Assembly (NCBI GenBank): GCA_029239975.1
Contig: JARBTX010000022.1
Coordinates: 1 to 51,531, forward strand
Source of the DNA: Anaerocolumna sp.
GTDB lineage: Bacteria; Bacillota; Clostridia; Lachnospirales; Lachnospiraceae
DNA length: 51,531 bases
Direction of reading: 5' to 3'
This document shows positions 45,047 to 51,531 of the stretch, one piece after another. Within the stretch, counting starts at the first letter, position 1. Every line of letters starts with the position of its first letter. The position numbers were made by a program, and so were the translations under genes. Below the pieces are notes generated by a model that saw only the letters and a list, made by a program, of their open reading frames with translations, was not told where the DNA came from and did not search any database.

Positions 45047-47128
45047 ATGAAAGATGATAAAATTCGTGAAAATACGAATTATGTTAGTAAATTAGAAAAA
45101 TTAAAATTGAACAGACCCAAGTTTCCTAAAAGAGCAGTAATAACAGCCGGAATGCCATATGGTAATAAAGAGTTACATTTTGGTCATATCGGAGGGGTTT
45201 TTGTTCATGCGGATACATTTACTAGATTCTTAAGAGATAGAATAGGAGAAGAGAATGTAATTTTTGTTTCAGGAACAGATTGTTATGGATCTCCTATTTT
45301 AGAGAGTTATCGTAAATTAAAGGAAAATGGTGAAACACTTGGATCCATTGAAGAGTATGTAGAGAAAAATCATTTGCTTCAGAAAAAAACATTAGATGAT
45401 TACGGAATTAGTTTAAATTTATATGGTGCATCTGCACTTGGGCATGCTGGAGAAGTTCATAAACAAGTTTCAGAAGAAGTATTTGATACTTTGTATGAAC
45501 AGGGATTTTTGACTAAGTTATCTACTCCACAATTTTATGATCCAGATTTTAAGGTTTTCTTAAACGGAAGACAGGTTGTTGGTAGCTGTCCAATTGAAGG
45601 TTGTTCTTCTGATAAAGCTTATGCAGATGAATGTTCTTTGGGACATCAATATATGCCAAGTGAACTAATAAACCCAAAGAGTACCTTATCTGGTAAAACA
45701 CCAGAAGTAAGAGATGTTATTAATTGGTATTTTAAATTGGAAGATTGGAATAAATATTTACAGAAGAGAATGGATTACTTAAGAAAATCAACGAATACTA
45801 GAAAATACATCATTAATACAATTGAAGAGTTTCTAAAACCACCTTATATTTATGTAAAGAAAAAGTTTTTAGAAGAGTTACCTGAAATTGAAACACAACT
45901 TCCAAAACATTCTTTAATCTCAGAAGAGAATAAAGCATCGGTTACTTTTGTGTTTGATAATTTAGACGATAGAGATAAAGCAAGAGAAGTATTTTCTAAA
46001 AACAATATATTCTTTCGAACAGGTAAAACTCTGGTGCCTTTTCGTTTATCTGGAAATATTGAATGGGGTGTTAAGGTACCAGATGTTGATGATGTGAAAA
46101 ATCTGACTTTTTGGGTTTGGCCAGAATCCTTATGGGCTCCAATTTCCTTTACAAGAACCTACTTAGAGGGTGAAGGCAAAGATACTAGTGAATGGAAGAA
46201 TTGGTGGAATGATAAGGATGCACTCGTTTATCAGTTTATAGGTGAAGATAATATTTATTTTTATGGAATTGCAGAAATGGCAATGTTTGAAGCTTTATTT
46301 TATGATAACAAGAATACAAAAAAACTTGAGACAGACATCGAAATAAAAGATGAAATAAATGAAGATATGCCATTACCACATTTAATTGCAAACCGCCATA
46401 TTTTATTTATGGATAAAAAGGCAAGTAGTAGTTCTGAAATAAAACCACCTATGGCAAAAGATCTTCTTGAATTCTATACACCAGAACAACTAAGAATTCA
46501 TTTTCTAAGTTTAGGATTATCTACAAAGAGTGTAAGTTTCCAACCACAGGTATATTTACCAAAAGAAGAAAGAGTTGGCGTGGACATTGTTTTAAAAGAA
46601 GGTAATTTGTTAACAAATGTTTTAAATCGATTAATTCGTTCTTGCTTTTATACAGCACAGAGTTATTTTGATTGTAAAATTCCTTATGGAACAATAAGTC
46701 AGTCAATTCTTGATGAATCCGAAGAAGCGATTCTTACATTTGAAAAACACATGTTTAATCATGAATTTCATAGTTTAACTTATGTTCTAGATACCTATAT
46801 TCGTAATATGAATAAATATTGGGTAAATAATATGCGTGATGCAGAAACCAATGGAAATAATGAACTTAGAAAACAAGTATTAGTTGACTCATTTCATGCA
46901 GCAAAAACTGCTGTTATATTACTTCATTCTATAGCTCCGTTTGGATGTGAGATGGTTCGTGAATATTTAAATCTAGATTCGAAGATGTGGGACTGGAACA
47001 ATATTTTCTTAAGTATCTATGAGTTAATGGACGACAAAGAGAATCATAAACTAAAGTTTTTAGAGCCGAAGATTGATTTCTTTAAAAAACATGCAAGTCA
47101 GTTAGAGAATCTGAACAGTGAACAATAA
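45047..47128 (+). CDS. metG: Divergent methionyl-tRNA synthetase (class I)
   Basis: A 693-residue class I synthetase. The catalytic fold starts KRAVITAGMPYGNKELHFGH with H44-x-x-H47 as the HIGH motif. A MetRS-type connective domain has a zinc-knuckle-like GSCPIEGCSS...DECSLGHQ (about 180-205) and then NPKSTLSG.TPEVRDVINWYF, all diagnostic of MetRS. The KMSKS loop is altered to K458-A-S-S-S, so the second lysine is missing. No C-terminal EMAP-like tRNA-binding domain is seen. AAAGGTTAGG is upstream of the ATG. The T-box upstream, with an ATG specifier, supports methionine as substrate. Confidence 0.85.
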   Translation: MKDDKIRENTNYVSKLEKLKLNRPKFPKRAVITAGMPYGNKELHFGHIGGVFVHADTFTRFLRDRIGEENVIFVSGTDCYGSPILESYRKLKENGETLGSIEEYVEKNHLLQKKTLDDYGISLNLYGASALGHAGEVHKQVSEEVFDTLYEQGFLTKLSTPQFYDPDFKVFLNGRQVVGSCPIEGCSSDKAYADECSLGHQYMPSELINPKSTLSGKTPEVRDVINWYFKLEDWNKYLQKRMDYLRKSTNTRKYIINTIEEFLKPPYIYVKKKFLEELPEIETQLPKHSLISEENKASVTFVFDNLDDRDKAREVFSKNNIFFRTGKTLVPFRLSGNIEWGVKVPDVDDVKNLTFWVWPESLWAPISFTRTYLEGEGKDTSEWKNWWNDKDALVYQFIGEDNIYFYGIAEMAMFEALFYDNKNTKKLETDIEIKDEINEDMPLPHLIANRHILFMDKKASSSSEIKPPMAKDLLEFYTPEQLRIHFLSLGLSTKSVSFQPQVYLPKEERVGVDIVLKEGNLLTNVLNRLIRSCFYTAQSYFDCKIPYGTISQSILDESEEAILTFEKHMFNHEFHSLTYVLDTYIRNMNKYWVNNMRDAETNGNNELRKQVLVDSFHAAKTAVILLHSIAPFGCEMVREYLNLDSKMWDWNNIFLSIYELMDDKENHKLKFLEPKIDFFKKHASQLENLNSEQ

Positions 47129-47245
47129 ATAATATATTATAAATAATATTTTATAAATAATATTTTGGAATATAAATAATAGTGTCAAATATAAATAATA
47201 TATTCGAATATAAATAATACATTCAAATTAAATGATATATTCTTT
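47126..47245. repeat. 19-bp AT-rich tandem repeat after metG
   Basis: About six copies of a unit close to TATAAATAATATATTCGAA start at the metG stop codon. The last three full units are exactly 19 bp apart; the first ones are shorter. Confidence 0.7.
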
Positions 47246-47723
47246 TTTCATATGTTTTAATTATTGAGCTTTTAATTTGATAATAAAGGTAGTATTAAAA
47301 ATTTTGTTTAGATTTTTATTATTTTCCTAACTATAGCAAATGAACCAATTATATTTTATATCATATAGATTATAGTGTCATAAGATATTACGCAACTACA
47401 AATAATAAGATTAGATTCTTAATATTGAATGGCGGCTTATGACACTTTTTTAATGCTAAGTATTAATTAAGAAATTTATTATATGATTTTATTTAGATAT
47501 TTTATAATTCATAATTGACTTTTCATCTAATAAATGTATTAATTATAGGAGAATTATGGTATACTAAATTATAGGTAAATCATATATCGATTGTATTTAT
47601 CGTATTATCATTAAGTGTCAATTTATTAGACTAACCATTTATTACCACTATTTGTTAAGATATTTTACAAAATGCAAATGATATATGATATTCAAGTGCA
47701 AAACTTGAAGATTTGGAGGCAAC
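47246..47723. other. Intergenic region before rnr
   Basis: No gene is seen. It holds the large hairpin at 47374-47451 and the rnr leader. A TATACT at about 47560 has no -35 at the right distance. Confidence 0.4.
47374..47451 (+). terminator. Long-loop terminator or structured RNA
   Basis: AGTGTCATAAG (47374-47384) pairs perfectly with CTTATGACACT (47436-47446), followed by six T. The 51-nt loop holds an inner AAGA/TCTT stem. It lies about 245 bp after the metG stop, so it either ends a long metG 3' region or a separate small RNA. Confidence 0.65.
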
Positions 47724-49865
47724 ATGGATAGAATTATTATGGAAGAAAAGAAAAAAGTTCTTTTGGATTTTATAAATAGCAAAGAATATCAACCAATGAA
47801 ATTCAAAGAGATATCAACAATCCTACAGGTACCAAGAGATGAAAAACAAGATTTGCGTGATGTCTTAGCTGAGTTACAACTGGATGGTAAAATAGAGCAA
47901 GATATAACTGGAAAGTATAAACTTGCTTCGGCAAATACTAAAACCGGTACCTTTTCTGGAACTCAACGTGGCTTTGGATTTGTTATAGTGGAAGGCGAAG
48001 ATGAAGATATTTTTATTCCCGAAAATGCAACTAAGGGTGCTCTTCATAACGACAAAGTTATGGTTTCAGTTAAAAAAGATAAAACTGGAAAACGTAGAGA
48101 AGGCGAAGTTATTAAGGTTCTGGATAGAAGCAATACGACGATTGTAGGTACCTTTGAAAAAAGTAAGAATTTTGGTTTTGTAATAGCAGATAATCAAAAA
48201 TTCGGTAAAGATATATTTATTCCAAAGGAACACACAAAAGGAGCAGTCACTGGGCACAAGGTAGTAGTTCAAATAACAGATTATGGTGATAAAGATCGTA
48301 ACCCAGAAGGAAAAGTGTTAGAAATTCTTGGTCATATGAATGACCCTGGAGTAGATATTGTTTCCGTAATAATGGCTTACAATTTACCAGTGGAATTTCC
48401 AGAAGAAGTTATGCATCAAGTAGAATCTGTACCGGAAGAAATTGCAGAAAATGATATGATCGGTCGAAAAGATATTAGAAATTTGCAAACTGTAACCATA
48501 GATGGTGAAGATGCAAAAGACTTAGATGATGCCATTACTATATCAAGAGAAGGTAATATCTATCGTTTAGGAGTTCATATTGCGGATGTTACAAATTATG
48601 TTACTGAGAATTCTCCACTTGATAAAGAAGCGCTAAAAAGAGGAACTAGTGTCTATTTAGTAGACCGAGTAATACCAATGTTACCACATAAATTATCCAA
48701 TGGTATCTGTTCTTTAAATGCTGGGGTCGATAGACTTGCATTAAGTTGTTTTATGGATGTAGATGATAAGGGTAACGTAGTTGGACATGAGATAGCTGAA
48801 ACAATAATTAACGTTGATCGAAGAATGACATATACAAATGTTAAGAAGATACTAGAAGATCGCGACGAAGAAGTAATAAATGAATATAAAGAATTGGTAC
48901 CTATGTTTGAAACAATGCTTGAATTAGCGGATATTCTTAGAGAAAAACGTAGAAAACGTGGTTCCATCGATTTTGATTTTCCAGAAAGCAAGATTATTCT
49001 TGATAAAGAAGGTAAACCTGTCGATATCAAACCATATGAACGGAACAAAGCTACTAAGATTATAGAAGATTTTATGCTTCTTGCGAATGAAACGATTGCA
49101 GAAGATTTCTTCTGGCAAGAGATTCCTTTTGTTTATAGAAGTCATGAGAATCCGGATTCAGAGAAAATTCAGCAATTAGGCATATTCATTAATAACTTTG
49201 GGTATAGCATTAAAATCAGTCAGGATGAAATTCATCCAAAAGAACTTCAAAAATTATTATTAAAAATTGATGGTACACCAGAAGAGGCATTAATTAGTCG
49301 TTTGACCTTACGTTCCATGAAACGAGCACATTACACGGCATCCAGTGATGGACATTTTGGGTTAGCAACAAAATATTATTGCCATTTCACATCGCCAATT
49401 AGACGTTATCCGGATCTCCAAATTCATCGTATCATTAAAGAGAATTTACGTGGTAAAATGAATGAAAAGAGATTAAATCATTATAGTAAATTACTACCTG
49501 ATGTATCTAGACAATCAAGTATTACGGAAAGACGAGCAGATGATGCAGAAAGAGATGTTGAAAAGCTTAAAAAGGTTGAATATATGAGCAACTTTATAGG
49601 TGAAACCTTTGAAGGTGTTATATCTGGTATAACAAATTGGGGGATGTATGTTGAACTACCAAACACAGTAGAAGGTATGGTAAGATTATCAGAAATGCAA
49701 GATGATTATTATATTTATGATGAACAACATTATACTTTAATCGGAGAGCATACCAGAAAAACCTTTAAATTAGGTGAAAAAGTTAAGGTAGAGGTAGTAG
49801 CAACGGATAAGTTATTACGTACAATTGATTTTGAGATTGTAGATGCATGGCCGCTTGAAGAATAA
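47724..49865 (+). CDS. rnr: Ribonuclease R
   Basis: A 713-residue 3'-5' exoribonuclease that degrades structured RNA and takes part in tmRNA-linked quality control. Domains in order: an N-terminal winged helix (about 1-70), two cold-shock domains (about 75-205), the RNB catalytic domain (about 245-575) with metal-binding DAKDLDDAI (D263-I271) and [15 protein letters not shown], and a C-terminal S1 domain (about 630-710). GGAGG lies before ATG 47724. It is followed after 11 bp by smpB, the usual partner, so the two are co-transcribed. Confidence 0.96.
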   Translation: MDRIIMEEKKKVLLDFINSKEYQPMKFKEISTILQVPRDEKQDLRDVLAELQLDGKIEQDITGKYKLASANTKTGTFSGTQRGFGFVIVEGEDEDIFIPENATKGALHNDKVMVSVKKDKTGKRREGEVIKVLDRSNTTIVGTFEKSKNFGFVIADNQKFGKDIFIPKEHTKGAVTGHKVVVQITDYGDKDRNPEGKVLEILGHMNDPGVDIVSVIMAYNLPVEFPEEVMHQVESVPEEIAENDMIGRKDIRNLQTVTIDGEDAKDLDDAITISREGNIYRLGVHIADVTNYVTENSPLDKEALKRGTSVYLVDRVIPMLPHKLSNGICSLNAGVDRLALSCFMDVDDKGNVVGHEIAETIINVDRRMTYTNVKKILEDRDEEVINEYKELVPMFETMLELADILREKRRKRGSIDFDFPESKIILDKEGKPVDIKPYERNKATKIIEDFMLLANETIAEDFFWQEIPFVYRSHENPDSEKIQQLGIFINNFGYSIKISQDEIHPKELQKLLLKIDGTPEEALISRLTLRSMKRAHYTASSDGHFGLATKYYCHFTSPIRRYPDLQIHRIIKENLRGKMNEKRLNHYSKLLPDVSRQSSITERRADDAERDVEKLKKVEYMSNFIGETFEGVISGITNWGMYVELPNTVEGMVRLSEMQDDYYIYDEQHYTLIGEHTRKTFKLGEKVKVEVVATDKLLRTIDFEIVDAWPLEE

Positions 49866-49876
49866 CGGGAGGATAT

Positions 49877-50344
49877 ATGGCAAAAGACAGTATAAAAATG
49901 ATTGCAAACAATAAAAAAGCTAGATTTGACTTTTTTATTGAAGATACCTTTGAAGCAGGAATCGTACTTCATGGAACCGAAGTAAAATCCTTAAGAATGG
50001 GTAAATGTAGTGTAAAAGAGTCTTACATTCGAATCGAGAATGGAGAAGTTTTTGTTTACAACATGCATATCAGCCCATATGAAAAAGGTAATATATTTAA
50101 TAAGGATCCATTAAGAATTAAAAAATTATTACTTCATAATTATGAGATTAATAAGATTATGGGTAAAGTGGCGCAAAAAGGTTATACGGTTGTGCCACTT
50201 ACCGTGTACTTAAAAGGAAGCTTAGTTAAAGTAGAAATAGGTCTAGCTAGGGGTAAAAAACTCTACGACAAACGTGAAGATATAGCAAAAAAAGATCAAA
50301 GAAGAGAAGCAGAAAAGGATTTCAAAGTAAAAAATTTATATTGA
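49877..50344 (+). CDS. smpB: SsrA-binding protein SmpB
   Basis: A 155-residue protein that binds tmRNA and rescues stalled ribosomes. The conserved core [29 protein letters not shown] and the C-terminal [20 protein letters not shown] tail are present. CGGGAGG lies upstream of the ATG. It is in an operon with rnr. The tmRNA gene (ssrA) often found just downstream is not visible; that space is occupied by tandem repeats. Confidence 0.96.
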   Translation: MAKDSIKMIANNKKARFDFFIEDTFEAGIVLHGTEVKSLRMGKCSVKESYIRIENGEVFVYNMHISPYEKGNIFNKDPLRIKKLLLHNYEINKIMGKVAQKGYTVVPLTVYLKGSLVKVEIGLARGKKLYDKREDIAKKDQRREAEKDFKVKNLY

Positions 50345-50405
50345 TGTAAGTTTTTGTAAAGAATCTAGATTTACTTAGTAAGAATGATTCGTTTCATTTT
50401 AAAGG

Positions 50406-50598
50406 ATTACTATAATATATAGATTCAATTAATAACTATTAGATAACTATAATATATAGATTCAAATAATAACTATTAGATAACTATAATGTATAGATTC
50501 AATTAATAACTATTAGATAACTATAATATATAGATTCAATTAATAACTATTAGATAACTATAATATATAGATTCAATCAATTACTATTAGATAACAAT
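50406..50598. repeat. 37-bp direct tandem repeat, about five copies
   Basis: Nearly identical 37-bp units start at 50432, 50469, 50506 and 50543, each differing by only one to three bases, with partial copies at both ends. The unit contains ATAACTATTAGATAACTATA. There are no spacers between units, so it is not a CRISPR array. Confidence 0.92.
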
Positions 50599-50621
50599 AT
50601 AAAGTTACCATTAATATATCA

Positions 50622-50697
50622 CAGTAACTATCATAATAAATATCATAATAAATATCGCAATAAATTTCATAATAAATAACCATAATAAATAACCACA
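50622..50697. repeat. Short CATAATAAAT-type tandem repeat
   Basis: About seven diverged copies of a 10-12 bp unit close to TCATAATAAATA lead directly into the terminator stem of the smpB transcript. Confidence 0.6.
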
Positions 50698-50736
50698 ATA
50701 AACTAAAATAGTATTTCGTTTATTGTGGTTATTTTT
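50688..50736 (+). terminator. Terminator of the rnr-smpB transcript
   Basis: A perfect 16-bp stem (50688-50703 with 50718-50733) has a 14-nt loop and ends in TTTTT. It lies 344 bp after the smpB stop, so both repeat arrays would be in the transcript. It could also serve the convergent minus-strand gene. Confidence 0.78.
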
Positions 50737-50815
50737 AATGTATTGATATAAAAATTAAATCGTGTTATTAATCACACAGTATATTTCTACACAGAGTACA
50801 TATATTTTATTAATT

Positions 50816-51151
50816 TTATAATTTACAATGAGCGGATGTTACAGCCAGTGCTGGACCTGCACTTAAGAAGATAATTTTGTTATGCTTATTTAAAAGCTTA
50901 TCTAGAGTACAACCGCATTTGTTTACTTGAAGATCAACTTCTGCATATTGTCCACCGTCATTTGAACACGCACGAATACCATCTAAAAAAGGATTATTTG
51001 GATTACCATAACAAATCACTTTTGATTCATAGCATGCAAGACAAAATTCTTCTATTTTATATACACAGCCAGCTTGGTCTCCAGCTCTGACTGTTAAAAC
51101 CACTTTAAGGTTAACACAGGAAGCATTAAAAAATTCCTTTTTACCTTCCAT
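50816..51151 (-). CDS. Cys-rich hypothetical protein
   Basis: A 111-residue protein with nine cysteines (C12, C29, C37, C40, C47, C62, C79, C81, C109), including CLAC and CGC pairs. It has no signal peptide, starting MEGKKEFFNASCVNLKVVLT. Metal or Fe-S binding, or a role in the spore coat, is possible, but I do not recognise the family. GGAGGAGT lies just upstream of the minus-strand ATG. It lies downstream of the partial gene at 51238, with an 86-bp gap. Confidence 0.7.
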   Translation of the reverse strand: MEGKKEFFNASCVNLKVVLTVRAGDQAGCVYKIEEFCLACYESKVICYGNPNNPFLDGIRACSNDGGQYAEVDLQVNKCGCTLDKLLNKHNKIIFLSAGPALAVTSAHCKL

Positions 51152-51237
51152 AATACTCCTCCATTTACGATTCCACTGTACTATAATATATGTCGTAAAA
51201 TGGAATAAGTGATGGCATTTAGAATGAAACTAGAATA

Positions 51238-51531
51238 TTAACGATAAAATTGTGATATTAAACCACTCCAAATTATATCTGCAATCATCAAAGCATGATA
51301 TTCAATAAAATCATACTGATATATATCTGCTACATATTGATTGCTTATACGACGTAGTATTTCATCTTTTGTCATTCCTAATTGATTAATCAAGAGATTT
51401 TGCAGTACTGCTTTATCAAGGTAAGGATTTATTTTTGAAAGATATGTTGCAATTTCATCTGCATTTTTTGCCCAGTCATTTTCGATAGTAGCTGCTCTAG
51501 ATTGATCATTACTGACAACACTATCAACATA
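51238..51531 (-). CDS. Hypothetical protein, C-terminal part (5' end outside window)
   Basis: The minus-strand frame is open from the window edge to TAA 51238-51240, giving 97 residues. The visible part (AATIENDWAKNADEIATYLS, later ADIYQYDFIEYHALMIADII and W) looks helical and soluble. No family is recognised, and the N-terminal part is missing. Confidence 0.6.
   Translation of the reverse strand, partial: YVDSVVSNDQSRAATIENDWAKNADEIATYLSKINPYLDKAVLQNLLINQLGMTKDEILRRISNQYVADIYQYDFIEYHALMIADIIWSGLISQFYR

Noticed and set aside
50406-50598. Possible CRISPR array because of regular 37-bp repeats
   Set aside because: Units abut directly with no unique spacers, the unit is nearly all A/T, and no cas genes are present.
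50345-50815. tmRNA (ssrA) gene downstream of smpB
   Set aside because: No tRNA-like acceptor end, T-arm GTTCRA pattern or tag-coding frame is visible; the stretch is AT repeats and a terminator.

Overview
The window looks like chromosomal DNA of a low-GC, endospore-forming anaerobic Firmicute, most likely a Clostridia/Lachnospiraceae member near Lachnoclostridium phytofermentans. The organism call is an inference from gene content (spo0A, spoIVB, coat-F-like proteins, T-box control, AT-rich intergenic DNA); no database search was possible.

Layout. (1) 1-1562: end of NAD kinase, argR and a YebC-family gene. (2) 1563-7177: a patchy accessory stretch with orphan immunity-like genes, at least three decayed coding remnants, an AraC-type regulator with an internal start signal, a tiny basic protein and a DUF2975 membrane protein. 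(3) 7178-19806: a MATE exporter, a LysM/GH18 spore-wall-type protein whose catalytic motif is lost, a 56-residue Asn-rich protein, two diguanylate cyclases, a PH-domain protein, a DUF975 membrane protein and a 1242-residue secreted protein of about 14 bacterial Ig-like (Big_2) modules. (4) 20117-31127: a complete non-flagellar-looking chemosensory cluster, tetR-cheY-cheA-cheW-mcp-cheR-cheB followed by a hybrid histidine kinase and a response regulator, starting at a perfect consensus sigma-A promoter. (5) 31391-36000: recN, spoIVB, spo0A. (6) 36110-38315: glycogen synthase and two coat-F-like genes. (7) 38524-44093: lower glycolysis gap-pgk-tpiA-gpmI, then secG. (8) 44094-47451: a T-box-controlled, divergent methionyl-tRNA synthetase flanked by AT-rich tandem repeats. 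(9) 47724-50736: rnr and smpB with a long repeat-bearing 3' region. (10) 50816-end: a Cys-rich unknown and the end of another unknown, both on the minus strand.

How it fits together. In many clostridia nadK-argR-recN-spoIVB-spo0A sit together; here about 30.7 kb of accessory genes separates argR from recN. That inserted block is rich in sensing and surface functions: two c-di-GMP synthases, a full chemosensory array, a multi-sensor kinase with a four-cysteine PAS domain, and a giant Ig-like exoprotein. Coordinated control of surface behaviour is a reasonable hypothesis but is not shown by the sequence. In the same way, the usual secG-rnr-smpB neighbourhood is interrupted by metG and its T-box.

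A second recurring theme is short AT-rich tandem repeats that are different at each locus (about 15, 17, about 32, 19 and 37 bp units) and fill most of the long intergenic gaps.
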